Shown piece after piece: positions 29,990 to 38,359 of a stretch of DNA of 64,000 nt. Source of the DNA: an uncultured Sutterella sp. (GTDB lineage: Bacteria; Pseudomonadota; Gammaproteobacteria; Burkholderiales; Burkholderiaceae_F). The position numbers and the translations under genes were made by a program. The stretch covers positions 62,001 to 126,000 of the forward strand of contig CASEFX010000011.1 of the NCBI GenBank assembly GCA_949287305.1, in the 5' to 3' direction. How positions within the stretch are numbered: position 1 is the first letter of the stretch; each line of letters begins with the position of its first letter. Under the pieces are notes generated by a model that saw only the letters and a list, made by a program, of their open reading frames with translations, ran no database searches and was not told where the DNA came from.

Positions 29990-30579
29990 AGCGCACGATT
30001 TTCTTTTTGCACGGCTTTTGCTCCTCGCCCCTTTCGGGCAAGGCCGTCGCGACGAAGCGCCACTTCGGGCGTCTCGGCTGGCGCGTCTACGCGCCCGACC
30101 TGACGTGGGCGCCCAAGACGGCGGACCGTCTGCTCGAAGACTTTGTCTCGCGCATCCGGGGAGACTGGGCCGTCTTTGGCTCGAGCCTTGGGGGCTTTTA
30201 CGCGGCGCGCCTCGCGCATCGGCACGGGGTTCCGGCCGTGTTGCTCAACCCCTGCACGAACCCTTGGGCGACGGTGCCGTCGCTTGTGGGCGAGCATGAA
30301 ATCTACGGCTGGCTCGGACGGCGCATCGTCGTCACGGAGCGCTTTGCCGAGGATTTTCGCGAACTCGCCCGCGAGACGCCTCTGACGCTTCCGGCTTCTC
30401 GCCGCCTTCTCGTTCTCTCGGACCGGGACGAAGTGCTCGACCGAAACGACGCGCTCAAGCTCTACGGCGAGGAAAACCTCGTGACGAGCGAAGACGACTG
30501 GCATCAGCTCCATCACTACGAACAACATCTGCCCGCGATCGAGCGGTTTTTGGAAGAGGCCTTCGGCGCCGCGCGGTAA
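29986..30579 (+). CDS. YqiA/YcfP-type alpha/beta-fold esterase
   Basis: Small alpha/beta hydrolase (197 residues) related to E. coli YqiA and YcfP. The oxyanion region is FFLHGFCSSPLSGKA and the nucleophile elbow is GSSLGG with Ser67. LLNPCTNPW is typical of the family, and the likely acid and base are in DRDEVLD and DDWHQLHHYEQH. YqiA is known to hydrolyse short acyl esters; the natural substrate is unknown. GTG start at 29986 overlaps the mpl stop (GTGA), so the two are co-translated. Confidence 0.85.
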   Translation: MKRTIFFLHGFCSSPLSGKAVATKRHFGRLGWRVYAPDLTWAPKTADRLLEDFVSRIRGDWAVFGSSLGGFYAARLAHRHGVPAVLLNPCTNPWATVPSLVGEHEIYGWLGRRIVVTERFAEDFRELARETPLTLPASRRLLVLSDRDEVLDRNDALKLYGEENLVTSEDDWHQLHHYEQHLPAIERFLEEAFGAAR

Positions 30580-30600
30580 CCATCACGACGTAACGACATC

Positions 30601-32577
30601 ATGTATCTGTATTTTGAAGAGGACGGCGCCTTCAAGGCGGGGACCGTCGTAAGCGAAACGGGCAACGCCTATCAGGTGACCGTGACGACGGGCCGACGCA
30701 CGAAGATCAAGGCGGCGAAGGTATTCTTCACGTTCGAGTCTCCGGCGCCCGCGGAACTCCTGGAGGCGGCCGAGGCGACGTCGGCCGAGCTCGATCCGGG
30801 CTTTCTCTGGGAAGTGGCGCCCGAAGGCGACTTTTCCTTTGAAGACATCGCCAAGGAATACTGGGGTGCGACGCCAACGCCCGTGGAGCGCGCCGCGGTT
30901 TTGCTCGCTCTGCACAGCAATCCCGTCTACTTTCACCGCAAGGGCCGCGGCATGTACCGCCGCGCCCCCGAAGAGATTCTCAAGCAGGCGCTCGAAGCGC
31001 TCGAGCGCAAGAAGCGCCGCGAGGAACAGCGCCGCGCCTGGGTGGCCGAAATGGACGAAGGTCATTTGCCCGAGGCCCTCGCCCGGGACGTCATGGGGCT
31101 TCTGATGTCGCCCGACAAGAACGGGATCGAATGGAAGGCTCTCTCCGACGCGGCCGCCAACGCGAGAATGTCGCCCTTGCGCCTCATGCTCAAGCTCGGC
31201 GGCGTCAAGAGCCCCTGGACGTGGCACGTCGAAAGCTTCTATCGCGAGAACTTCCCGCGCGGCCGCGGCTTTCCCGCGGATCTGCCGCTTCCCGCCCCGC
31301 TCAACCTCGAGGATCTGCCCAAAGCCAAGGTGCGCGCCTTCTCGATTGACGACTCGAGCACGACGGAAATCGACGACGCGCTCTCGGTCACGCACGGCGA
31401 AAACGGCAAGACCGTAGTCGGCGTGCACATCGCCGTGCCTGCGCTGGGGATCGTGCGCGACGATGCGCTCGACAAGGTGGCCCGCGCCCGCATGAGCACG
31501 GTGTATGCGCCGGGCCTCAAGACGACGATGCTCCCCGAGCCCTGGATCGAAGGCTATTCGCTCGACGAAGGCCGAAGCGTTCCGTGTCTCTCGCTCTACA
31601 TCACGGTGCACGACGACACCTTCGGCGTCGAGAAGACCGAAACGCGGCTCGAGCGTATCACGGTCGAGCGCAACGTCCGGCACGATCGGATCGACGAACT
31701 CGTCACGGAAGAGGCGATTGAAAACCATACGCTCGACATCGAGTACGCCGAAGAAATTTCCTGGCTCTGGCACTTCGCCCGCCGTCTCCTGCGCGAGCGA
31801 GAAGAGGTGCGCGGCCGTCCCGAACTCACCAACCGCGTCGACTGGTTCTTCGTTCTCGAGGGCGAGGGCGAAGACGCTTCGATTCACGTGCGCGGCCGCC
31901 GCCGCGGCGCGCCTTTGGACCTCCTCGTCGCGGAACTGATGATTTACGCGAACCAGACCTGGGGGCTTTGGCTCGAAGAGCACGCCGCCGCGGGGATCTA
32001 CCGTTCGCAGCGCATGGGGCGCGTTCGCATGAGCACGACTCCGGGGCCGCACGACGGACTCGGCGTGGTGCGCTATGCGTGGTGCACGTCACCGCTTCGC
32101 CGCTATGTGGACCTCGTCAATCAGCGTCAGATTCTTCAGGTGCTGCGCGGCGAATCTCCCGCCTATGCGTCGAACGACGCGGACCTCTTCACGATCGTTT
32201 CGCAGTTCGAAACGATCTACGGGACCTACGCCGACTTCCAGACGAAGATGGAGCGCTACTGGTCGCTTCGCTGGATTCTGCAGGAGGGACTGCGCGAAAT
32301 CGAGGCGATCGTCGTCAAGGGCGACCTCGTGCGCATCGACCGACTTCCCTTCATGCAGCGCGTTCCGGGCCTTCCCGAAGATCTTCCCAAGGGCCGCAAG
32401 GTGCTCCTGCAGATCCTCGGGTGCGACCTCGTGGACCTCGTGATGGATTCGAAGCTTCTTCGCATTCTCGACGAGGAGGACGAGTCGGCCGTCGAGGAGG
32501 ATGAGGAAGAGGACGCGATGCCCGATGAAAACGCTCCGGCTGAAGAGAAAGCTTCCGACGCACCGGAAAACGCTTGA
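30601..32577 (+). CDS. RNase II/R-family exoribonuclease
   Basis: 3'-to-5' exoribonuclease (658 residues) of the RNB family. The catalytic domain (about 245-530) contains FSIDDSSTTEIDDALSV with the metal-binding aspartates, VPCLSLYITVHDD, and the late motif WCTSPLRRYVDLVNQRQ. There is no clear N-terminal pair of cold-shock domains as in E. coli RNase R; the first ~60 residues form a short beta-rich domain seen in the betaproteobacterial RNase II-like group. The last ~35 residues are an acidic Glu/Asp-rich tail. It lies 21 bases after the esterase and is likely co-transcribed with it. Confidence 0.9.
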   Translation: MYLYFEEDGAFKAGTVVSETGNAYQVTVTTGRRTKIKAAKVFFTFESPAPAELLEAAEATSAELDPGFLWEVAPEGDFSFEDIAKEYWGATPTPVERAAVLLALHSNPVYFHRKGRGMYRRAPEEILKQALEALERKKRREEQRRAWVAEMDEGHLPEALARDVMGLLMSPDKNGIEWKALSDAAANARMSPLRLMLKLGGVKSPWTWHVESFYRENFPRGRGFPADLPLPAPLNLEDLPKAKVRAFSIDDSSTTEIDDALSVTHGENGKTVVGVHIAVPALGIVRDDALDKVARARMSTVYAPGLKTTMLPEPWIEGYSLDEGRSVPCLSLYITVHDDTFGVEKTETRLERITVERNVRHDRIDELVTEEAIENHTLDIEYAEEISWLWHFARRLLREREEVRGRPELTNRVDWFFVLEGEGEDASIHVRGRRRGAPLDLLVAELMIYANQTWGLWLEEHAAAGIYRSQRMGRVRMSTTPGPHDGLGVVRYAWCTSPLRRYVDLVNQRQILQVLRGESPAYASNDADLFTIVSQFETIYGTYADFQTKMERYWSLRWILQEGLREIEAIVVKGDLVRIDRLPFMQRVPGLPEDLPKGRKVLLQILGCDLVDLVMDSKLLRILDEEDESAVEEDEEEDAMPDENAPAEEKASDAPENA

Positions 32578-32596
32578 TCCTCAAATACGAAACGAG

Positions 32597-32631
32597 AGAG
32601 GCGCTGCGGGGAGACCTGCCGCGCCTCTTTT
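32597..32631 (+). terminator. Terminator after the RNB exonuclease
   Basis: Stem AGAGGCGC (32597-32604) with GCGCCTCT (32621-32628), inner CGGG/CCTG region, and TTTT; 20 bases after the stop codon. Confidence 0.8.
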
Positions 32632-32656
32632 GTCTCTTCCCGTGGGGAAACCTGCA

Positions 32657-33433
32657 CGAATAAACTGTCACGCCTTACGCATAAACACTCACGCTCAGGT
32701 AATCATCAAAATTCTTTGATTGTCTTGTGCCGCAATGAAAAAATATCGCGGGTAGGTCGATTGTTGAAGGGATCGTTCTGCCCGAATAATCACCCCCGCT
32801 TTCGACGAACTTCCGCGTAGACGCCCGCATAAACGGTCACGCCTGCTGATGGTTGAATTTTGCTGTGGCAGAAGGAATAATCCAGGAAAATCGGGCCGAA
32901 TGTCATTTCAGGGAGGGCGATGCGTAGAGCGGACCGCTCCGGGGGAAGCCTGTTCTGGCGCATAAACACTCACGCTCAGGTGATCGTCGAAATTCTTTCA
33001 TTGTTTTGTGCCGCAATGAAAAATATCGCGAGTGGGACGATTGTTGGGAGGATCGTTCTGCCCGAATAATCACTCCCGCTTTCGACGAACTTCCGCGTAG
33101 ACGCCCGCATAAACGGTCACGCCTGCTGATGGCTGAATTTTGCTGTGGTAGAGGGAATGATCACGGAAAATCAGGCCGAATGTCATTTCAGGGAAGGCGA
33201 TGCGTAGAGCGGACCGCTCCGGGGGAGCCTGTTCTGGCGCATAAACACTCACGCTCAGGCAATCGTTGAAATTCTTTTATTGTCCTGTGCAGCAATGAAA
33301 AGTGTAGAGAATATGTCGATTGTTGAAGGGATCGTTCTGCCGCATGATCACCCGAGTTTTCGGCGAGCGTGCCGCATAAACGGTCACGCTTCCGACAGAC
33401 TTTCGCGCCGGTGTACGCATAAACGGTCACGCT
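32657..33433. repeat. Tandem array of ~280-bp repeats with an embedded 18-bp motif
   Basis: No gene is seen between 32578 and 33487. Two nearly identical units run 32678-32958 (281 bp) and 32959-33237 (279 bp). A third begins at 33238 and matches well for ~110 bp before diverging. An 18-base motif, consensus CGCATAAACNNTCACGCY, occurs eight times in the same orientation, starting at 32657, 32678, 32826, 32959, 33106, 33238, 33373 and 33416. It alternates mostly between NN = AC (unit start) and NN = GG (mid-unit). Base composition is more AT-rich than the flanks. No transposase remnant or long open frame is present. The array follows a terminator and lies downstream of the EamA gene. Confidence 0.9.
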
Positions 33434-33487
33434 CCTGCGAAAACCCGTATCGCTCTACTCGTTTTGCTCCTGACGCGAAAGCGATGA

Positions 33488-34378
33488 TCAGGCTTTTGAG
33501 CGCTTCTTCGGCGCCGGGAGCTGTGCGAGCACGATGGCGACCGCCATCAGGGCGCAGCCGAAAAGTTCGCGCGTTGTCAGGACTTCGTTGAGGAGCACCC
33601 ATCCGGCGAGCACCGACACGACGCTCTCGAGACTCATGATGAGGCTCGCGACGGTCGGATTCATGCCGCGCTGTCCCACCACCTGCAGGGTGTAGGCGAT
33701 GCCGTTGCTCATGATCCCCGCCCAGAGGATCGGCAGGAGCGCTCCGTGGATGCCTTCCCAGGTGGGCGTTTCAAAGACGAGCGCCATGAAGAGCGCAATG
33801 AGGCCGCCGCACCAGAACTGTCCGCAGGCGAGCGTCACGCCGTCGATTTTCGTGACAAAGTGGGCGATGACGAGAATGTGAATGGAAAAGGCGAGGGCGC
33901 AGGTGAGCACGTAGAGGTCGCCGAGCTCAATGGAGAGGGAACTCGTCATGCAGAGTTCCCACAGGCCCGCGACCGCGAAGAGAACGCCCACGACGATGTA
34001 GCGGTGTACGCGGTGTCCGACGAAAAGCCCCAGAAGCGGCACGATGACGATGTAGAGCGACGTGATGAACCCCGCCTTTCCGACCTCGGTGTCGTGCACG
34101 AGCCCGAACTGCTGAAAACTTTCTCCGGCAAAGAGGCAAAGCCCGCAGAAGAAGGCGCCGAGAAGAAAAGTCTTTCCCAGGGGAGCGGGCGCAGTCTCGC
34201 GCTTTCTGCGGTAGAGAACGAAGGGTGTCAGAAAGAGGGCGCCGAGGAGCGTGCGGCACGCCGTGAAGGTGAAGGGACCGACGTGATCCATTCCCACGGC
34301 CTGGGCGACGAAGGAGCAGCCCCAAATGAAGGCGGTGAGGAAAAGAAGGAGGGACTGTCGGAGCGTAAACGCGTTCAT
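33488..34378 (-). CDS. EamA/DMT-superfamily transporter
   Basis: Inner-membrane exporter (296 residues, ten predicted helices) made of two EamA modules. Features: SLLLFLTAFIWGCSFVAQ at the N terminus, CRTLLGALFLTPFVLYRRK, TSLYIVIVPLLGLF, and the second-module end SLESVVSVLAGWVLLNEVLT. The substrate cannot be inferred; relatives export amino acids or metabolites. The start at 34378 (MNAFTLRQ) was chosen over an open frame to 34483 because the extension is Arg/Ser-rich and non-conserved. The gene ends about 55 bases from the repeat array; no clear terminator is visible. Confidence 0.88.
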   Translation of the reverse strand: MNAFTLRQSLLLFLTAFIWGCSFVAQAVGMDHVGPFTFTACRTLLGALFLTPFVLYRRKRETAPAPLGKTFLLGAFFCGLCLFAGESFQQFGLVHDTEVGKAGFITSLYIVIVPLLGLFVGHRVHRYIVVGVLFAVAGLWELCMTSSLSIELGDLYVLTCALAFSIHILVIAHFVTKIDGVTLACGQFWCGGLIALFMALVFETPTWEGIHGALLPILWAGIMSNGIAYTLQVVGQRGMNPTVASLIMSLESVVSVLAGWVLLNEVLTTRELFGCALMAVAIVLAQLPAPKKRSKA

Positions 34379-34579
34379 GGATACGGACAAAAAGGGACGT
34401 TGGCGAAAATCCAAGGATTGTAGCGCAGGCGACCCGCGCCCATTCTTGGGGAAAGAAGACGGTTTTCCCTTTGCTCTGCGCAAAAGTCAAGCAAAGCCCC
34501 GCGTTTCCCCGTACAATCCGCACGTGTTCCCGCCGCGAAACTCCTTTTCGCGGGATGTTCGGCAAAGAAGGAGGCAGAC

Positions 34580-36088
34580 GTGCAAAACCGTGAAGATCAG
34601 GAAATCCGCGAAGGATTTCGTCCCGCGGCCGATGCGGCGCGCGACTCCGACGAAGCGAGCCGTGCGCTCGCCCGCATTCAGCAGGTGCTCGATGAAGACC
34701 GGGAACACCCGAGCGGAGGAGACGAAAAGCACTCCGACTCGGACAAAGGGGGCGAATATCGTCTGAGCCTCACCGCGGCCATGGAACTGCGCCGCATTCT
34801 TGAGCCGCTCCACCCCGCCGACATCGCCTGGATCCTCGAAGCCCTTCCCGTGGACGACCGTCTCGTCGTGTGGGAACTCGTCAAGAGCGAATCCGACGGC
34901 GACATTCTCGTCGAAGTGAACGACGGCGTTCGTGAGACGCTGATCGAGGCGATGGACCGCGACGAACTCGTCGACGCCGTCGAAACCCTCGATACCGACG
35001 AAATCGCGGACCTTGTCGACGACCTGCCGCCCGACGTGATGGCCGAGGTGCAGGAGGGCTTGAGTCACGAAGAGCGTGCTCAGCTGCGCGCGGCCATGTC
35101 CTACCCGGAAGACTCCGTGGGTTCGCGCATGGACTTCGAACTCGTCTCCATCCGCGAAGAGGCGACGGTGGAGGTGGTGCTGCAGTATTTCCGCCGCCTC
35201 TCCGAAATTCCGGATCATCTCGACCAGGTGTTCGTGGTCGACCGTGCGGGGCACTTCAAGGGATCGCTTTCGCTTACCCAGATTCTGACGAGCGATCCGA
35301 GCCGCCACGTGCGCGAGCTCATGCGAAAGGACATTCTCACGCTCAATCCTCTCGACGACGCGAGCGACGCGGCGCAGGCGTTCGAACGCTACGACCTCGT
35401 GAGCGCGCCCGTGGTGGACGAGGCGGGCCGTCTCGTCGGCCGTCTGACCGTCGACGAAATGGTCGACGTCATCCGCGAGGAAAGTGAAGAGGACGCCTTC
35501 GCCGCCGTGGGTCTGGACGACGAACAGGACATTTTCGCCAGCGTCTGGGAAACGGCCAAGAGCCGCTGGGTGTGGCTCGGGATCAATCTCTGCACGGCTT
35601 TTTTTGCGTCCCGCGTCATTTCGGCTTTCGACGGCACGATCGAGCGCGTCGTGGCGCTCGCCGCCCTCATGCCGATCGTGGCGGGGATGGCCGGGAACTC
35701 GGGCAATCAGACGTTGACGCTTCTCGTTCGCTCGCTCGCCATGGGGCAGGTGACGGACGCCAACAAGAGCGATCTGCTCAAAAAAGAAGTGGCGGTGGCC
35801 GTCATCAACGGTCTCGTCTGGGGGGTGATCGCGGCGCTGTGCGCCTGGGCCCTCTATTGGGACACGCCCGAAGGGCTGATGCTCGGTGTCGTGATGTTCC
35901 TTGCGATGTTGCTCAACATCATCGTGGGCGCCGTCGTGGGGCTTGCCGTGCCGTTGCTTCTGCGCTATTTCGGACGCGACCCGGCCATGGGCGGGTCGGT
36001 CCTTCTGACGTTCACGACGGACTCGGGCGGTTTCCTCATCTTCCTCGGGTTGGCGACCTTCTTCTTCCGCAACGTTCCCGCGGCCTGA
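34580..36088 (+). CDS. mgtE: Magnesium transporter MgtE
   Basis: Mg2+ channel/transporter (502 residues). A long acidic N-terminal segment (about 1-65) precedes the MgtE N domain (LHPADIAWILEALP), a CBS pair (about 195-320, with VFVVDRAGHFKGSLSL and SAPVVDEAGRLVGRLT) and five membrane helices in the last ~180 residues (PIVAGMAGNSGNQTLTL is the pore signature). Acidic cytosolic residues gate the channel with Mg2+ in characterised homologues. The start is GTG at 34580 behind an AAGGAGG ribosome site. No Mg2+ riboswitch is visible in the short upstream gap. A TACAAT -10-like box lies at about 34513. Confidence 0.95.
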   Translation: MQNREDQEIREGFRPAADAARDSDEASRALARIQQVLDEDREHPSGGDEKHSDSDKGGEYRLSLTAAMELRRILEPLHPADIAWILEALPVDDRLVVWELVKSESDGDILVEVNDGVRETLIEAMDRDELVDAVETLDTDEIADLVDDLPPDVMAEVQEGLSHEERAQLRAAMSYPEDSVGSRMDFELVSIREEATVEVVLQYFRRLSEIPDHLDQVFVVDRAGHFKGSLSLTQILTSDPSRHVRELMRKDILTLNPLDDASDAAQAFERYDLVSAPVVDEAGRLVGRLTVDEMVDVIREESEEDAFAAVGLDDEQDIFASVWETAKSRWVWLGINLCTAFFASRVISAFDGTIERVVALAALMPIVAGMAGNSGNQTLTLLVRSLAMGQVTDANKSDLLKKEVAVAVINGLVWGVIAALCAWALYWDTPEGLMLGVVMFLAMLLNIIVGAVVGLAVPLLLRYFGRDPAMGGSVLLTFTTDSGGFLIFLGLATFFFRNVPAA

Positions 36089-36104
36089 TGAGGCGCGGGC
36101 CGCT

Positions 36105-36395
36105 TCAGAGGTCGCCGAAGAGGCGCTTGAGGTCGTCCAATCCCGCGTGCTTTTCCTTCGCGCCCGTGCGGCGGCTTTCCTCTTCCGTGATTTCGTGCGA
36201 GGTGTAGTTTTCCTCGATCTCGTCGCGCCAGAAGCTCGCCGGATGGGCGCTCGTCAGGAAGCGCTCCGCCGTTTCGCGGCCCACGTTCTCGTAGCGCACG
36301 AGCCGGCGGGTGTCAAATTCGATGTCCAGCACTCGGGCGCGGGCGTCATAGCCTGCCGAACGAATGCCGCCTCGGAGAATGTTTCGACGTTCCAT
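36105..36395 (-). CDS. KTSC domain protein
   Basis: Small protein (96 residues) whose N-terminal ~60 residues match the KTSC domain: IRSAGYDARARVLDIEFDTR, then RYENVGRETAERFLTSAHPASFW. The domain is named for a Lys-tRNA synthetase C-terminal association, and stand-alone members have no known function. The C-terminal part is charged. The start at 36395 has AAGGAG at good spacing; an upstream in-frame start at 36422 is less likely. It is divergent from the lytic transglycosylase gene. Confidence 0.85.
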   Translation of the reverse strand: MERRNILRGGIRSAGYDARARVLDIEFDTRRLVRYENVGRETAERFLTSAHPASFWRDEIEENYTSHEITEEESRRTGAKEKHAGLDDLKRLFGDL

Positions 36396-36581
36396 TGTCG
36401 CTCCTTGTCGATGCGCGTACATCTTTCCATTCTAGGCCGCCCGGCGGGCATTGTGGCCGGAGAAATTGCATTGAAGGGCGGGACTTCTCCCACAAACGCC
36501 GAATTTTTTGTTACTCTCCGACCTAAGGGGCGCCGAAAAAATACGGGCGCTCTTTTTCTTTTGTCTGCTTTTCAATGTGGT

Positions 36582-36601
36582 TCCGCGGTTTTTCGCGGAA
36601 G
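36582..36601. other. Small inverted repeat before the transglycosylase gene
   Basis: TTCCGCG (36582-36588) and CGCGGAA (36595-36601) flank GTTTTT. It lies 18 bases before the GTG start at 36619 and next to the ribosome site GAGGAGGA; it could be a leader hairpin or operator. Confidence 0.4.
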
Positions 36602-36618
36602 TGAGGAGGAATTCTTTC

Positions 36619-37461
36619 GTGTCGTCGGGTCGAGCTTATCAGCTGCTGAGCGAATGGGCGTTGCCGCTTGCCGCGGTCGCGGCCGCCATGGGCGTGCTCG
36701 CCTTCGGCGCCGAAAACGCCCGCCGCGTGCCGCCCGACGTCTTCCCGCCCGTTCCCGTGCAGACGGTGCCGTATCCCGCGGTGACGCAGGAAGAGACTGC
36801 GCAAGGACCCGACGTCGTCGCCGCGGACCACCCCGATGCGCTTCGGCTCGACCGGGCGGAAGCGGGGGTTGCGCGCTATATCGAACAAAGCTATCGCGTG
36901 TCCTCGGAACGGGCTCGGCTCGTTACGCAGTGGGCCGTGGAAATCGGCAAGGTCAAGGATCTCGATCCCCTTCTCATTCTGGCGGTCGTCGCCGTCGAGT
37001 CGAGCTTCAATCCGCATGCCCGAAGCGGCGCGGGTGCCGAAGGCCTCATGCAGGTGATGACGGAGGTGCACCTCGACAAATTCCGGGCTTTCGGCGGCGC
37101 GGGCGCGGCGCTCGAAGCCTATCCGAACATGGTGGTGGGCAGCGAAATTCTGCGCGGTCTCATCGAGCGGACGGGCAGTGTCTCCAAGGCCCTCAAGTGG
37201 TATTCGGGCGCGGCCAATCACGCGAGCGACTACGGTTACGGAAAGAAGGTGCTTCTCGAGCGAAGCCGCCTCGTCGAGGCGGCGAGCGGTCAACCCGACA
37301 AGGCCGTGGCGCTTCTCAAGAGCAAGCGCCAGGGAGCGACCTACGCCTCGTCCGTGAAGGAGCGAAAGCTCTCGTACGAAGCCTGGACGAACGTTCGCGA
37401 AGGGCGCGGTCTGCGCGTTGTGACGCCCTCGGAGCGCCGCGTCGAAGAGCCCTCCGTCTGA
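36619..37461 (+). CDS. Lytic transglycosylase, SLT family
   Basis: Cell-wall lytic transglycosylase (280 residues from GTG 36619), cleaving peptidoglycan between MurNAc and GlcNAc. An N-terminal hydrophobic helix (ALPLAAVAAAMGVLAFGA, about 15-32) should export or anchor it. The SLT domain contains the catalytic Glu in AVVAVESSFNPHARSGAGAEGLMQ, shown here in part as VVAVESSFNPHA and GAEGLMQVM. WYSGAANHASDYGYGKKV-like sequence (short form YSGAANHASDYGYG) follows. GTG 36619 follows GAGGAGGA; a longer frame opens at 36508. It abuts the rsmE stop with no spacer. Confidence 0.88.
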   Translation: MSSGRAYQLLSEWALPLAAVAAAMGVLAFGAENARRVPPDVFPPVPVQTVPYPAVTQEETAQGPDVVAADHPDALRLDRAEAGVARYIEQSYRVSSERARLVTQWAVEIGKVKDLDPLLILAVVAVESSFNPHARSGAGAEGLMQVMTEVHLDKFRAFGGAGAALEAYPNMVVGSEILRGLIERTGSVSKALKWYSGAANHASDYGYGKKVLLERSRLVEAASGQPDKAVALLKSKRQGATYASSVKERKLSYEAWTNVREGRGLRVVTPSERRVEEPSV

Positions 37462-38184
37462 TCAGAGCGCAAAGTCTCCGTAGAGCGCATTGATCCACGC
37501 GGCGGCGGCAAGCCCCGCGGTTTCGGTGCGCAGCACGCGCGGACCCAAAAGGGTCGGGCGCCAGCCCGCTTCTTCGGCCGCCTGCAATTCTTCCGGCGCA
37601 AAGCCGCCTTCGGGCCCCACGGCGAAGAGAACGCTACGGGGCTTTTCCGTCTGCATGCCCCGTTGGGCGCCCGGCGCAAGAATGAGCTTCAGATCCCCTT
37701 CGAGCGCAAAGGCCTCTTTGAGCGAAAGGGCAACCACTTCGGGCAAGCGGTTTCGACCGCACTGCTCGCAGGCGGCGCGCACGGTTTCGCGACACTTTTC
37801 CAACCGCTTTTCCAATCGGTCGCCCGAGAGTTTCGTCACGCTCCGCTGCGCGGGGACGAGGACGATGCGCGCGACCCCGAGTTCGGTCGCCTTTTCGACG
37901 ATCCAGTCCATCTTCTCGGGCGTCACCTGCGCCTGAACGAGCGTCATCGTCACGGGCGACTCGCGGTCGTCGGGCGTTTCCTCTTCGATCGTCACGAAGG
38001 CGCGCTTTCCGTCAAAGGAGACGGGGCCCGTCCAGACGCGGCCCGATCCGTTGAAGAGCGCCACGATTTCGCCTGCGGCAAGCCGCAGGGCGCGTCCTGC
38101 ATGATGCGCCGCCTTGGGCGGAAGTTCGATCGTGCCGCAGAAGTCGGCGTCGGGACGGTCAACGAAAAAGCGGGGGAGAGCCAT
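37462..38184 (-). CDS. rsmE: 16S rRNA m3U1498 methyltransferase RsmE
   Basis: SPOUT-class methyltransferase (240 residues). The N-terminal PUA-like domain carries HHAGRALRLAAGEIVALFNG. The catalytic domain has ATELGVARIVLVPAQRSV, KCRETVRAACEQCGRNRLPEV and the SAM-binding knot LFAVGPEGGFAPEELQAAEEAG, shown in part as FAVGPEGGFAPEEL. Normal length. Its stop directly follows the convergent transglycosylase stop. About 175 bases separate its start from the divergent tkt gene. Confidence 0.95.
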   Translation of the reverse strand: MALPRFFVDRPDADFCGTIELPPKAAHHAGRALRLAAGEIVALFNGSGRVWTGPVSFDGKRAFVTIEEETPDDRESPVTMTLVQAQVTPEKMDWIVEKATELGVARIVLVPAQRSVTKLSGDRLEKRLEKCRETVRAACEQCGRNRLPEVVALSLKEAFALEGDLKLILAPGAQRGMQTEKPRSVLFAVGPEGGFAPEELQAAEEAGWRPTLLGPRVLRTETAGLAAAAWINALYGDFAL

Positions 38185-38359
38185 GGCCGGGTGTGAAAAG
38201 GAAGTAGGGAGAGACAGTCTAGCAGGAGGGAGCCGAAATCCGCGTCTCGGAGAGCATTCCTTCTGTGGGAAAAGGGACCGTTTCGGTTAAAATATTCTTC
38301 TGTCCGGAAACGGCGTCCGCCGTTTTCTCTTACTACCTTCCTTTTCGTATTCAAACGAT

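Noticed and set aside
32657..33433. CRISPR array
   Set aside because: The 18-base repeats are unevenly spaced (21 to 148 bases), the sequences between them are themselves repeated, and no cas genes are nearby.
33006..33591. Small open frames within the repeat array
   Set aside because: They are short, have no similarity between units at protein level, mix frames between repeats and lack ribosome sites.
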